This document shows, one piece after another, positions 43,887 through 54,039 of a stretch of DNA of 64,000 bases (positions are counted from its first letter, which is position 1; the number at the start of each line of letters is the position of its first letter). The notes under the pieces were generated by a model, which worked only from the letters and a program-made list of their open reading frames with translations, made no database searches and was not told the DNA's origin. A program made the translations under genes and the position numbers. Source of the stretch: Marinomonas sp. KMM3893 (lineage in GTDB: Bacteria > Pseudomonadota > Gammaproteobacteria > Pseudomonadales > Marinomonadaceae); the NCBI RefSeq assembly GCF_004352855.1, contig NZ_SJSC01000001.1:744001-808000 (forward strand). The letters are read 5' to 3'.

Positions 43887-45110
43887 ATGTCTATACAATT
43901 AAAAGAAAAAGTACATTATAAATCTTACATCACCATTACGATTGCATTGGCTTTAGCCGGGTTATCGGAGCTGGCGTCTTTGTTTTTTATTCAACCTTTA
44001 CTGCCAGCCTTAGCAAAGCAATATCATGTCCCTATCGATAATGTGAGTATTATTCTCTCTGTTGAAACCGCCATGTTGGCCATAGGCTTATTATTTACTG
44101 GCAGTTTATCCGACCGCTTTGGCCGCAAAAAACTCATAGTGACCGCCTTATTCTCCGGCGCGGTGATTACCTGCTTGTGCTCTACCGCCAACTCATGGGA
44201 AATGCTCGTGGCTATGATGGGGTTACTCGGGCTAACATTGAGTGGCATTGCCTCTGCTGCAACAGCCTACATCAGTGAAGAAGTCGCGCCTGCGGTGGCC
44301 AGTATAGTAACTGGCTATTTCGTGTTTGGTAATTCGATGGGGGGTATGTTTGGCCGTGTATTTGCCAGCCAGATGATTGCCTACACGAAATTGACCAACA
44401 TTTTTTATGGCTTTTCAGCGCTGCTTCTTTTTATCTCTGTTCTGGTTTTAGTGATATTGCCCGAATCTAAAAACTTCAAACCAACAGCAAGATTAAAACT
44501 AACCACCATGATCCATGGTATAGGCGGGCATTTTAAAAATAAAATGATCGTTCCTGTTTACCTGATTGGTTTTATAATTTTTGGATCATTTACTTCTTTG
44601 TATAATTATTTAACCTTTTACGTGTCCCATAATCCGTATAACTTATCACACGCTCACGCCGGTTTAATTTCTATTTGTTTCGCATTAAGTGTCATTACCG
44701 CACCACAATCTGGCCGCTTAGCCAATAAGTTTGGCGGTACAAAAGTATTAACCGGTCTTTTTCTCATCATGGCATTAGGAATGACTCTGTCACTTACCCA
44801 TTTTCTGCCTATGGTACTCGTCGGTGTGGTCATCTTTACCGGCTGTTTCTTTGGTTGCCACTCAATTTCACTGCGCTGGGTGAATAAATATGCGCGGAAC
44901 AATCGCGGCCAAGCCACGTCGCTTTATTTATTCTTCTATTACCTAGGCGGATCCATCATTGGTTATTGCAATGGCTATGTGTACACCCATCTAGGTTGGC
45001 AGGGATTGGTCGCGCTGGTCGTTTCCTTACTTTGTATTGCTATCGCCATTGCGACTTATTTAAGAAGCCAAATCGCCCGCGTTCCTGTGCCGGATGCCAC
45101 AGCGGCCTAA
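43887..45110 (+). CDS. MFS transporter (YnfM-like, 12 TM)
   Basis: A 407-aa major facilitator with about 12 transmembrane helices. Motif A after TM2 is GSLSDRFGRKKLIVT. The first helix region FFIQPLLPALAKQYHV and the ITAPQSGRLANKFGG repeat of motif A in the second half match the YnfM-like efflux group. The substrate is unknown. RBS AAGG 9 nt before ATG 43887. It may be linked to the leader/terminator region upstream. Confidence 0.88.
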   Translation: MSIQLKEKVHYKSYITITIALALAGLSELASLFFIQPLLPALAKQYHVPIDNVSIILSVETAMLAIGLLFTGSLSDRFGRKKLIVTALFSGAVITCLCSTANSWEMLVAMMGLLGLTLSGIASAATAYISEEVAPAVASIVTGYFVFGNSMGGMFGRVFASQMIAYTKLTNIFYGFSALLLFISVLVLVILPESKNFKPTARLKLTTMIHGIGGHFKNKMIVPVYLIGFIIFGSFTSLYNYLTFYVSHNPYNLSHAHAGLISICFALSVITAPQSGRLANKFGGTKVLTGLFLIMALGMTLSLTHFLPMVLVGVVIFTGCFFGCHSISLRWVNKYARNNRGQATSLYLFFYYLGGSIIGYCNGYVYTHLGWQGLVALVVSLLCIAIAIATYLRSQIARVPVPDATAA

Positions 45111-45184
45111 AAAATGGGGGGCTTAGTAGAAGTGTTTATGCAATGGGTTCACTAGCAGAGCCCGTTGGACTCTTTACACATTCT

Positions 45185-45217
45185 CGTTGGTGTTTGCTGG
45201 TTAAGCAAACACCAACG
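45185..45217. terminator. Strong inverted repeat between convergent MFS and dctD-like genes
   Basis: CGTTGGTGTTTGCT and AGCAAACACCAACG form a perfect 14-bp stem with loop GGTTA. No strong T-run follows on either side, so this is a probable but atypical bidirectional terminator. Confidence 0.6.
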
Positions 45218-45241
45218 CAGCTTTCAAGCAGCACCAAGACG

Positions 45242-46603
45242 CTAGAGCTTGTAAATGTCTTTGTCTAATTCGTACTTACGCATTTTATCGTAGAGGGTTT
45301 TACGCGGCAGCCCTAATGCGTCCATTGTGCCCTTTATCGAGCCTTTTTGACGCAGCAGTTCTTGTTCTAATAAGGTTTTTTCAAAGCGTTCCATTTGCTC
45401 TGGCAACGTCATCACACCTGGGTTATTTTCATTGCTGATAATGATGTCATCAAACTCAAATGACCCTGCTTCTCCCATCAATACATAACGTTCTGCTAGG
45501 TTACGCAATTCACGAACATTGCCCGGCCAGTCATAACTCAACAAGCTGTGCATACGCGCCGCCGACAACGGCTCAGACTCTCGCTTGTATTGTGCCGTGG
45601 CCACCAAACAAAAGTGTTGCCACAGCAAAGGAATATCATCCGTACGTTCTCGCAAAGGAGGAATGTCCACACGCACTACGTTCAATCGGTAGTAAAGGTC
45701 CTCACGAAAAGCGCCGCTGTCACAAAGCTGTTTCAGGTCCACCTTGGTCGCCGCTAAGATACGCAGATCAAGATCAATCGCCGTGTTCGACCCCAAACGC
45801 TCTAAACGACGCTCTTCTAATACTCGCAATAAGCGAATCTGCATGGTCATCGGCATGCTTTCAATTTCATCTAAAAATAAGGTACCACCATTGGCGTGCT
45901 CAAGCTTACCGATACGCTGGCTTTTTGCATCGGTAAAGGCGCCTTTTTCATGGCCAAACAGTTCCGACTCCATTATAGAATCAGGCACGGCACCGCAGTT
46001 AATCGCCACAAAGGAATGACGACGACGCGAGCTGTGCTCGTGAATGAAGCGCGCCACGAGCTCTTTACCAGTGCCCGTTTCCCCTTGCACTAGGATGTCT
46101 GCTCCCGTGTCTGCCACATGCAGTAATGCTTGTCTCAGACGGTGAATACCTGGAGTGTTGCCAATAATACGAGGGCCTGGGGCGTTCTGCGCGGCCAGCT
46201 CTAATCGTAAATTGCGATTTTCTAATGTGAGCTGACGTTTTTCACTGGCACGACGCACGACTTCCAGGAAGTCTTCACTGGAAAAAGGCTTGGCGATGAA
46301 GTCGTAAGCGCCATCACGAATCGCATTCACAGCCATGCTGATATCGCCATGGCCGGTAATCAAAATAAAGGGGATTTCCGCATCAATTTTTTTCACCTCT
46401 TCAAACAGCTCTAAACCGCTTTTCCCAGGTAAGTTGATGTCACTAATGATAACGCCAGACCAATCAATCGACAGGCGATCCACCACGCCTTGGGCACTCG
46501 CACACTCGACCACATCAAAGTCTTCTAGCTGCAGTGTTTGCGAAATGGCCATTCGCACCGCGTGCTCATCATCAATCAAAATGATTTGATTTCCGTCTGG
46601 CAT
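45242..46603 (-). CDS. dctD: Sigma54-dependent response regulator, DctD-like
   Basis: About 453 aa from ATG 46603 (RBS AAGGGGA). The receiver domain has phospho-Asp55 (VIISDINLPG) and Lys105. The AAA+ domain has Walker A GETGTGKE and Walker B GGTLFLDEIE; the sigma54-contact loop reads GAFTDA instead of GAFTGA. A Fis-type HTH is at the C-terminus (GTMDALGLPRKTLYDKMRKY). The start overlaps the kinase stop as TAATG, so both are co-translated. In relatives DctD activates C4-dicarboxylate transport genes; dctPQM here is 13 kb away and carries a sigma54-like site. Confidence 0.88.
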   Translation of the reverse strand: MPDGNQIILIDDEHAVRMAISQTLQLEDFDVVECASAQGVVDRLSIDWSGVIISDINLPGKSGLELFEEVKKIDAEIPFILITGHGDISMAVNAIRDGAYDFIAKPFSSEDFLEVVRRASEKRQLTLENRNLRLELAAQNAPGPRIIGNTPGIHRLRQALLHVADTGADILVQGETGTGKELVARFIHEHSSRRRHSFVAINCGAVPDSIMESELFGHEKGAFTDAKSQRIGKLEHANGGTLFLDEIESMPMTMQIRLLRVLEERRLERLGSNTAIDLDLRILAATKVDLKQLCDSGAFREDLYYRLNVVRVDIPPLRERTDDIPLLWQHFCLVATAQYKRESEPLSAARMHSLLSYDWPGNVRELRNLAERYVLMGEAGSFEFDDIIISNENNPGVMTLPEQMERFEKTLLEQELLRQKGSIKGTMDALGLPRKTLYDKMRKYELDKDIYKL

Positions 46604-48891
46604 TAAGATTCCCCTTTTCGATTTAAAGATGCTTGATAGCGCGGTAGCGTAACACAAAATTCTGCGCCACCTTTTGCTTGGTTTTGAGCCTGTATTTGCC
46701 CACCCATCGCTTCCACAATACGTTGGCTAATGGAGAGGCCAAGTCCCAGCCCTGAGCCTGATCGTTTTGAGGTGAAAAAAGGTTCAAACAAATGTTTAAG
46801 CGCCTCTTCACTCAAGCCATCACCAGAGTCTTTGACACAAATCGTAACCTGCTCTTGACTGGCGCTTTGCTGAATGACCACATGCTTAATCGTTCGCTCT
46901 TTTTCCAATATGGCATCCGCCGCATTGGCCAGTAAATTCACCAACACTTGCTCCAGAAACACCATATCCCCATTCACAATCAAGTCTTCATCATGGTCGG
47001 CCAGCTCAAGTTCGATCCCCACTTCTTTGTAACGTGCCTCCATGATGCGCAACGCGCCTTTAATCGCCGTGGAAACCGAAACAGGGGCTGGCTGAACATC
47101 CCCTTTACGAGCAAATACTTTAAAGCGCGCGATAATATCGCTCATATGATGACCCAGCTGACTAATGTGCTGCAGGTTCGCATACGCTTGCTGATGATTA
47201 TTTCGATCAAGAAACTTTAAGCCATTGTCCGCAAACGCTCGAATCGCCGTCAACGGCTGGTTAAGCTCATGATTAATACCCGCACTGAGCTGCCCTAAAA
47301 CTGCCAACTTAGCCGTTTGTATCAATTCCCGCTGAGTGCCCTTATGCTCTTCAATTTCTTGGCGCAACAGCGCATTGGCATTTTCTAGCTCAAAGGTTCT
47401 TTCGCGAACCCGCTCTTCCAATGCATTACGCGCATGAGTGATTTCTTGTTCGTAGCGTTTGCGCTCTGTCATGTCATGAAAAGTCACCAAATAACTACGA
47501 CGATTCGGCAACTGCATTTCACACAAGGTCATTTCAACCGGTATCGAGCTGTGCTGCGAGTAACACAGAGAGCCTTCCATGGTAATCACTTTAACGCCTA
47601 GTTCGTCGGTTTTCAGCACCACATCTTGTGCCTGATTTAGGCTCTCCCCTTGTTTGTTGAGCGGTTTAAAGAGGCTATTCAGTGGTTCCCCAACCAAGGG
47701 CGACAAGGGCTGTCCCATCAAGTGCTCAATCGCAGGGTTGAATGACTCAATACGATGGGCAGAATCCAAGGTAACCAAGCCCGCCTGCGTATTCTGAATC
47801 ACTTCTCGAATGTAGGCCTGATTGTGGCGCGCCATTTCATTCGCATCAGAGCGCTCTCGCAGCATACGAGTACGCAACATCGCCAAACCAAATAACAAGG
47901 CAGTAATGGTGACACCGCCTGCAAAAATGGCTCGCCACAAGGCAATTTCTTCATTAATGGTTTTGAGGGGCGCTAAGATGGAAACTTGAAAATTCAGCAA
48001 CTGTATCGGACGAGTCATTTGCAGATAAGAGTGACGGCCTAACGATCGCTGCTCATGATCGCTGCTCACCTCTTCCAGAATATCCACAATATTCGATTTT
48101 TCATCCAGTTGTTTGCTATACACAATCGCCAACTTTTGAATGTCTTTGCCCTTGTAGCGTTGGCTGTCAGCAATACGCTGCAACTCGTGATAAGACAGCT
48201 CACCTAATAAGTGATAGAGCCAATCCACTCGAGAACTACTAAACACAATGCCATCTGGATCAATTAATAAGAATTCATAACTTTGGTTATTGAAGCGCTT
48301 TTCAAATTGCGTCAAATCCACCTTAACAACGGCAACACCGATAATCTTGGCGCCATCATAAACAGGATAGGAGAAATAATAGCCGCGACGGTTCGAGGTG
48401 GTGCCCAAGGCATAATAGCGCCCAGCCTTGCCTTCCATTGCGTCTTTAAAATACGGTCGGAACGAAAAGTTATTGCCAACAAAACTGGTTTTCTTTTGGT
48501 AATTAGACGCCGCTATGGTTAACCCATTTGCATTAATAATATAACTATCAGAGGCTTCCGTGATGCGGTTTATTTGTTCCAACTCGCGATCCAGTTGCCT
48601 AATGTCGGCAGCGGAACCATCGCGCAACGCTTTCTTAACCCTATCGTTAGACGCTAATAACGTTGGCATGTTTTGATATTTAACAATGGCGCCTTCCAAA
48701 ACACCCGCCAATTGATCTAGCTGCCCTACCATCTCACCGTGCAAATTTTTTATTTGTTGAGCACGAAGGGCATCCCCCCCTTTCCAAATGGCCAATAGTG
48801 CCAAGGCGAATATCAAAAAGCAGAAAAAGATCAATCTCTTACGAATAATACTGAAAATTACAGATAGGGTGATGGTTTTTTTACCGTTCAA
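46603..48891 (-). CDS. dctB: Sensor histidine kinase, DctB-like
   Basis: 762 aa from a TTG start at 48891 with RBS AGGTG. TM1 at about residues 20-38, periplasmic double-Cache sensor (ASDSYIINANGLTIAASNYQ, NRRGYYFSYPVYDGAK), TM2 at about 325-345. A PAS domain follows (NTQAGLVTLDSAHRIESFNP), then a coiled coil. The HisKA motif is GINHELNQPLTAIRAFADN and the ATPase boxes are LVNLLANAADAI, VKDSGDGLS and GSGLGLGLSI. This is the DctB/DctS layout that senses C4-dicarboxylates in the periplasm. It forms a TAATG-coupled operon with the response regulator. Confidence 0.87.
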   Translation of the reverse strand: MNGKKTITLSVIFSIIRKRLIFFCFLIFALALLAIWKGGDALRAQQIKNLHGEMVGQLDQLAGVLEGAIVKYQNMPTLLASNDRVKKALRDGSAADIRQLDRELEQINRITEASDSYIINANGLTIAASNYQKKTSFVGNNFSFRPYFKDAMEGKAGRYYALGTTSNRRGYYFSYPVYDGAKIIGVAVVKVDLTQFEKRFNNQSYEFLLIDPDGIVFSSSRVDWLYHLLGELSYHELQRIADSQRYKGKDIQKLAIVYSKQLDEKSNIVDILEEVSSDHEQRSLGRHSYLQMTRPIQLLNFQVSILAPLKTINEEIALWRAIFAGGVTITALLFGLAMLRTRMLRERSDANEMARHNQAYIREVIQNTQAGLVTLDSAHRIESFNPAIEHLMGQPLSPLVGEPLNSLFKPLNKQGESLNQAQDVVLKTDELGVKVITMEGSLCYSQHSSIPVEMTLCEMQLPNRRSYLVTFHDMTERKRYEQEITHARNALEERVRERTFELENANALLRQEIEEHKGTQRELIQTAKLAVLGQLSAGINHELNQPLTAIRAFADNGLKFLDRNNHQQAYANLQHISQLGHHMSDIIARFKVFARKGDVQPAPVSVSTAIKGALRIMEARYKEVGIELELADHDEDLIVNGDMVFLEQVLVNLLANAADAILEKERTIKHVVIQQSASQEQVTICVKDSGDGLSEEALKHLFEPFFTSKRSGSGLGLGLSISQRIVEAMGGQIQAQNQAKGGAEFCVTLPRYQASLNRKGES

Positions 48892-49021
48892 AATAGCACC
48901 TAAAAATGGCTAATGCGTTGATAATCTTTACTTTATTCGAATTGCAATTTCATCGACTTTAAGGCATTTTGCTTCCTACTCGCATGCGTTACACGTTAAT
49001 TAAGGAAGATGGTCAGTAGGA

Positions 49022-51535
49022 ATGTATTCCAATAGCTTTTATTGCACTTCACTCGCGTCGTTTATTTCGCAGATAAAAGACCAAGAAATACCTGATTTAA
49101 TCCAAATATACGGCACTACTCCTGTTAAAGAAATGGCAACATGGGCTTCATCACTGACAAGGTTGTTTCCTACCGCGTGTCGCATCGGCATGGCTTGTGA
49201 TCGCCATATTTACAATGGTGACATTAAAGCCACTGGGATGACGGTCATTTTCTCTTATTTTGACAACACCCAACTCATTCATAATAGCGCGCCATTTTCA
49301 CAACAAACTCAACAGGTCGGCCAAGCACTGTTTGAACCCTTAATCACCACTCTAGGTTCTCAACAAGCTGCTTCTTATATTGTGTTAACCGATAACCACG
49401 GTTTTCTCTCGAACCAATTTTTCAGTTACCCAAATGAACATGATTGTTTAATAAGCGGGGGACGCGCGGGATTGTCTGATGCGACACAGAGCTGGGTTTT
49501 GTATCAAGACAATGTACTGCAAAATCACGCCCTGGCCGTGGGCTTTGTCAATCCAAATTTATTGGTACACAGAGACATTTTTGTCGACAGTATTCGCATT
49601 GGTCAGCGGATGCTGGTGACCTCCAGCGAAGGCAATATCTTAAAATGCTTGGATCACTTACCGGCTCAACAAGTGTATCAGCGCTATCTAACAAATGGTG
49701 AACGACTACAGCTGCCCATCGCGGCTCAATTTGCATTGCAAACCGTGGACGATAGTCTTGAAATTAATGCCATCCCTATGCAACTAGAAGCCGATGGCGC
49801 ATTAACCATGAGTGAGCCGCTAGCGGAAGGTGCTCAGGTTCAATTTTTGTATATTAACCCATCGCATTCTATCTACTCGGCCACCTTGAAAACACAAGAG
49901 TTAGAGACCTTGCAGCCTGAAAGCGTCTTTGTCTTCAAATGCATCAGTCGCAATGACGTTAATAGCGAATCGCCAACAGAGAACCTAGCGCTTATTGGCT
50001 CTTCGCAGACACTCAATGGGCCTTATTGTTACGGTGAGTTTTACAGCTCGCAGTTTGGTACTCATAACCGCCAGCACGCCCTCACTTATTTGGCATTTAG
50101 CGAATCAGCAGTGAGCGAACAAAAAAACCAACAAACGCTTACCCTACCTGCGAACGAAAACCCTATATTCCCTATTCTCAATCTCATTAACAATACGTTA
50201 TTAGATATTGAACAAGAACGTAAGGCTTTGTCTTTATTAAAAAATAATGACACGGATAACAACTGGCTTTATGACTTTCAAACCGGCTTACTCAATCGCT
50301 TTGCACTACTAAATCGATTGCAGAAACACGATGATATTTTGCATTTGGCGGTGATAAGAGTACGTAACTTCCGCTTAATTAACGAGCAATATGGGTACAG
50401 TGTCGCCGACGATCTATTGGCTCAATTGGCCCATCATATAAAACACCAGTTAACGCTCGATGGTACTGAACTGGGGTTCGTATGCTATCGACTGTCAGCC
50501 AATGAAATCGCCGTATCCATTGAGACCAAAATCACCCCGAAAAGAACCCTACAAGTCTTCCATAAATTAATTGAGAAAATAGAAGACAGGGCTTTTTTAA
50601 CTACCGACTCGGCAAAAAATTTACTCACCCTCACATTGTCCGTTGGCTTAGCGTCGACCAAAGACCACAACGGCCATACTTTGTGCCAACACCAGCATTT
50701 ATTAATAAAAGCCAGTGAAGCACGACGCTTTGCTCAAACCAGCAATTTGCCGCTCTCTTGGAATGGGGACATACAGCATCAATCTGGCTCTGGGGAAAAC
50801 TTAGAGTGGATTCAAAGCATTCGAAAAGCGTTAGAAAACGATCAGGTTTTTGCGTATTTCCAGCCTTGTTTTGATAGCCAGACGACTCAGCAAGTCGGCG
50901 CGGAAGCGCTCTTACGAGTGCAAATAAATGGCGAAATCATTGGCCCTTTCGCGTTCTTAAACTTGATAAAACAAACTCAGCTTTACCCAAAAATCACACT
51001 ACTGATGCTGGCTCAATGCGAGCGTTTGCTCAAGCAGTACCCGGATATCAAGGTCGCGCTGAATCTGTCGATATTGGATTTTAAACATCAAGCCACACTG
51101 GATACGTTAAAAAGTTTCTTTCAGCGTAATCAAGTCGCAGGCCGCTTAACCCTTGAGATTACCGAATCCGAGTCGATCCAAGATTACGAATGGATCAACC
51201 CGATTCTGGCAGAATTTCGTCAAGCGGGGGCTTTATTGGCGATTGATGATTTCGGCGCTGGCTATTCCAATTTGGAGAAGCTTATTTCATTGGACCCTGA
51301 CATTCTCAAACTGGATGGCAGCATCATCAAAAATATTGATCACGATGAGAAAATGCAGAAATTGGTGCTTAGCATTAACAAGCTGGCTCATTCTCTAGGG
51401 ATAAAAACCCAGGCGGAATTTGTCCACAACCAAGCAGTACACGATTACCTTGTGGACATAGGCGTGGATTATCTACAGGGCTATCATCTTTCCAAGCCGT
51501 TAAGCGAAGCGCAGTGGATAAAGACCTTCGAGTAA
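49022..51535 (+). CDS. FIST sensor - degenerate GGDEF - EAL protein (c-di-GMP phosphodiesterase candidate)
   Basis: An 837-aa cytoplasmic protein with no membrane segment. FIST N and C domains cover about residues 1-380 (ASYIVLTDNHGFLSNQ, DCLISGGRAG). A GGDEF fold (about 425-590) has lost its active loop: the expected GGDEF position reads LSANEI. The EAL domain (about 600-830) keeps EALLR, the Asn in ALNLSI, LEITESES, AIDDFGAGYSNL and ILKLDGS. The metal and general-base residues needed for hydrolysis therefore appear present. FIST domains are thought to bind small ligands. RBS TAGGA directly precedes the start; an 8-codon mini-ORF sits just upstream. Confidence 0.87.
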   Translation: MYSNSFYCTSLASFISQIKDQEIPDLIQIYGTTPVKEMATWASSLTRLFPTACRIGMACDRHIYNGDIKATGMTVIFSYFDNTQLIHNSAPFSQQTQQVGQALFEPLITTLGSQQAASYIVLTDNHGFLSNQFFSYPNEHDCLISGGRAGLSDATQSWVLYQDNVLQNHALAVGFVNPNLLVHRDIFVDSIRIGQRMLVTSSEGNILKCLDHLPAQQVYQRYLTNGERLQLPIAAQFALQTVDDSLEINAIPMQLEADGALTMSEPLAEGAQVQFLYINPSHSIYSATLKTQELETLQPESVFVFKCISRNDVNSESPTENLALIGSSQTLNGPYCYGEFYSSQFGTHNRQHALTYLAFSESAVSEQKNQQTLTLPANENPIFPILNLINNTLLDIEQERKALSLLKNNDTDNNWLYDFQTGLLNRFALLNRLQKHDDILHLAVIRVRNFRLINEQYGYSVADDLLAQLAHHIKHQLTLDGTELGFVCYRLSANEIAVSIETKITPKRTLQVFHKLIEKIEDRAFLTTDSAKNLLTLTLSVGLASTKDHNGHTLCQHQHLLIKASEARRFAQTSNLPLSWNGDIQHQSGSGENLEWIQSIRKALENDQVFAYFQPCFDSQTTQQVGAEALLRVQINGEIIGPFAFLNLIKQTQLYPKITLLMLAQCERLLKQYPDIKVALNLSILDFKHQATLDTLKSFFQRNQVAGRLTLEITESESIQDYEWINPILAEFRQAGALLAIDDFGAGYSNLEKLISLDPDILKLDGSIIKNIDHDEKMQKLVLSINKLAHSLGIKTQAEFVHNQAVHDYLVDIGVDYLQGYHLSKPLSEAQWIKTFE

Positions 51536-51554
51536 GACGGCCATAGTTAACCTT

Positions 51555-52532
51555 TTAAGCCCGCTGATGAGCAAACGGCAGCACCGCTTCTATGTGTTGC
51601 TGTTCGCACAACAGCATTAACAGTCGATCAATGCCCAAGGCAACACCTGCACAGTCTGGCAAGCCTGCCTGGAGGGCGCTGATTAAGCGCTCGTCAAACT
51701 GTCGTTCCGCCAAGCCTAGAGTTTGCCGGGATTGCTTATCCTCGTTAAAACGCTGCTGCTGCTCCTCTGCGTCCGTTAGTTCATAGTAGCCATTGGCCAG
51801 TTCCATACCTTGCCAATACAATTCAAAGCGAGCCGCTACTGACTGACCTTTTGCATCTTGGTAAATCTTCGCCAGCGCCGCTTGGCTAGTCGGATAATCA
51901 TGGATAAAACAAGGCTCATTTTGACCAATAGCCGTCTCAATCACACTCGCAAAAATCAATTCTAGCAAGGTGTCTCTGTCTTCTTCTTGCAGGCCATATT
52001 CTGTGTGTTTATGGGCGCATTCTTGCAACTGACGCAACGACGCCGTAAAGGGGTCCAAATCAAGATAACGAAGAAATGCCTGCTGGTAGCTTAAACGCTC
52101 ACATTTCAATGCATCATTTTGCAAGACACACGCTAGTAATTGCTCTATCTCATCCATCAATTGCCAGTGATCAAAACCAACGCGATACCACTCCAACATA
52201 GTAAATTCAATACTGTGGCGACGGCCAATCTCTTCCGCGCGAAACACCTTACCTAGCTGATAAATAGAACCAGAACCAGCACACAACAAGCGTTTCATGG
52301 CGTATTCAGGGGAGGTTTGCAAATAATAAGTCAGTGACTTTCCAAGCGATTGTGTGTGACTGGTCAGCACCTCAATATGAGGGTCAGTAATGCTCGCTAA
52401 CGACAAACAAGGGGTGTCCACTTCCATCACGTTTCGGCGGCTAAAAAAACCACGAATGGTCTGAAAAAGCTGAGCACGCTTTTGCAAAATCGCGATATCA
52501 GCACTGGGTTGCCACAAAGATGCGTCGTACAT
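51555..52532 (-). CDS. epmA: EF-P (R)-beta-lysine ligase EpmA (PoxA/GenX/YjeA)
   Basis: About 325 aa from ATG 52532, the family length; nine codons are open upstream. Class II lysyl-tRNA synthetase-like catalytic core without the anticodon domain: VMEVDTPCLS, KVFRAEEIGRRHSIEF, FELYWQGMELANGYYEL and motif 3 GVALGIDRLLMLL. It ligates (R)-beta-lysine to Lys34 of EF-P. Its partners efp and epmB lie about 8 kb downstream in this window. Confidence 0.95.
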   Translation of the reverse strand: MYDASLWQPSADIAILQKRAQLFQTIRGFFSRRNVMEVDTPCLSLASITDPHIEVLTSHTQSLGKSLTYYLQTSPEYAMKRLLCAGSGSIYQLGKVFRAEEIGRRHSIEFTMLEWYRVGFDHWQLMDEIEQLLACVLQNDALKCERLSYQQAFLRYLDLDPFTASLRQLQECAHKHTEYGLQEEDRDTLLELIFASVIETAIGQNEPCFIHDYPTSQAALAKIYQDAKGQSVAARFELYWQGMELANGYYELTDAEEQQQRFNEDKQSRQTLGLAERQFDERLISALQAGLPDCAGVALGIDRLLMLLCEQQHIEAVLPFAHQRA

Positions 52533-52566
52533 AAAAAAGGCTCGATTAAATAAACACAATCATAAC

Positions 52567-52594
52567 AAAACCTCCTCTTAGTAGAGGAGGTTTT
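52567..52594 (-). terminator. Rho-independent terminator of the diguanylate cyclase gene
   Basis: AAAACCTCCTCT pairs perfectly with AGAGGAGGTTTT around TAGT, just downstream of the minus-strand stop at 52612. Confidence 0.85.
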
Positions 52595-52611
52595 GCTGAA
52601 AATAGCGCCTT

Positions 52612-53775
52612 TTATTCTTCTGGAAGTCCACGAACCTCAGATTCTGTCACGACTTTATTACGCCCTCTTGCTTTGGCAAAATACATGCATCGATCGGCTC
52701 TTCTCACCATATCAGAGAAGGAATCTTGTGGGCTCGCCACGGCGACACCGGCACTTATCGTAATATGAAAATGTTCGCTGTCGGAGTAATGAAAAACATG
52801 CTTGGCTGTTGCAAGTCTTACTTTCTCTGCAAACATTCGACATTCTTCTTCAGTAGCGTGCAGCAGAGCAACCATTTCTTCCCCACCATAACGAAATACA
52901 TTTTTGTGAGGCAATAACTCTTTTTGGATAATACTGCTAATGGCTGACAGTACATTATCGCCATAATTATGACCGTATTGGTCGTTTACTTTTTTAAAAA
53001 AGTCGATATCAAAAAATATCACTGACAAAGGTAAAGAGTGCTCTTCTTTAAGCATTCTAGGGCCTATTTCATCTAAATAGCTGCGCCGATAAAGACGCGT
53101 CAATCGATCAAAAATAGCCACCTCTCTAAGCTCTGTTAAATAGCGTTTATATAATTGCAACGAAACGAAAATGCTTAATAAAAACAACCCGATAATAATG
53201 AGTAAGCCGATATAAATTTGGCTAACAATCTCACGATTTAAATCGCTTACATACAAGCCAGTACCGACAATCCAGCCCCAGGGTTTAAACAGCGCCACAT
53301 AACTGAGTTTTTGCGCCAACACCTCGTCATCCGGTTTTGGCCAATAATAAGACACAAAGCCACTGCCGCTGTGTTGAGTGGTTGTAATAAACGCCTTCAC
53401 AAAGAACTTGCCATCTTTGTCTTTAGAGTGAATTAAAGACTGGCCCACACTGCTCTTATTATAAGGGTGCATTAACATCACCCCTTTGGTGTTAAGGACC
53501 CAAAAATAACCATTGTCTGAGTATTTAAGTTTCTCTATATATTCTAAAAACTGATGCTGTGCTTCAGCCTTGGTTAATTTTCCCTCAAGAGCGTCTTCGT
53601 AAACCTCATGCATTAGGCTCATGACTGTATCTACTTGAGAGTGAATCAGAATTTTTCGTTCTTTGAGTATGGAGCTATAAAGGTGCCAAACAATGACAAA
53701 CAGCAAAACAACCATGCTGATCAAGCTGACAAGGGAAAGGGTTAGCATGTGCTTTTTAAATTTAGAATAGCGCAT
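52612..53775 (-). CDS. Cache-domain diguanylate cyclase
   Basis: About 387 aa from ATG 53775; an in-frame GTG at 53817 is an alternative, and neither has a strong RBS. TM1 at about 10-32, periplasmic single-Cache sensor (YSDNGYFWVLNTKGVMLMHPY), TM2 at about 190-212. A cytoplasmic GGDEF domain with active loop GGEEM (the last position differs from the usual Phe) and VIFFDIDFFKKVND for the metal site follows. No RxxD product-inhibition site is seen upstream of the loop. It probably makes c-di-GMP in response to a small organic ligand. Confidence 0.87.
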   Translation of the reverse strand: MRYSKFKKHMLTLSLVSLISMVVLLFVIVWHLYSSILKERKILIHSQVDTVMSLMHEVYEDALEGKLTKAEAQHQFLEYIEKLKYSDNGYFWVLNTKGVMLMHPYNKSSVGQSLIHSKDKDGKFFVKAFITTTQHSGSGFVSYYWPKPDDEVLAQKLSYVALFKPWGWIVGTGLYVSDLNREIVSQIYIGLLIIIGLFLLSIFVSLQLYKRYLTELREVAIFDRLTRLYRRSYLDEIGPRMLKEEHSLPLSVIFFDIDFFKKVNDQYGHNYGDNVLSAISSIIQKELLPHKNVFRYGGEEMVALLHATEEECRMFAEKVRLATAKHVFHYSDSEHFHITISAGVAVASPQDSFSDMVRRADRCMYFAKARGRNKVVTESEVRGLPEE

Positions 53776-54039
53776 CAAAAATAGACCATTGAAACAAACC
53801 AAGAGACTAAATAACACCTTGCTCGCGGCCTGTAATACCCAATAGAAAAACCTGATCTTTAATGGAGAATCCTAGACCAAAAGATCAACTTTCAAATAAT
53901 GATGGGACAACAAAGATCTGCCCGTTTCTATTTTAACATAGCCTTTTTGATGCGCGGAAAACGTTTCAATAAAAGTGGTTATTTACTCGTCTTTATTGCC
54001 CTAAATGACGAAAAACACGATAAAAAAATCGCCACGACG

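Noticed and set aside
45460..45936. 158-codon plus-strand frame over the dctD-like gene
   Set aside because: Antisense shadow of the AAA+ domain.
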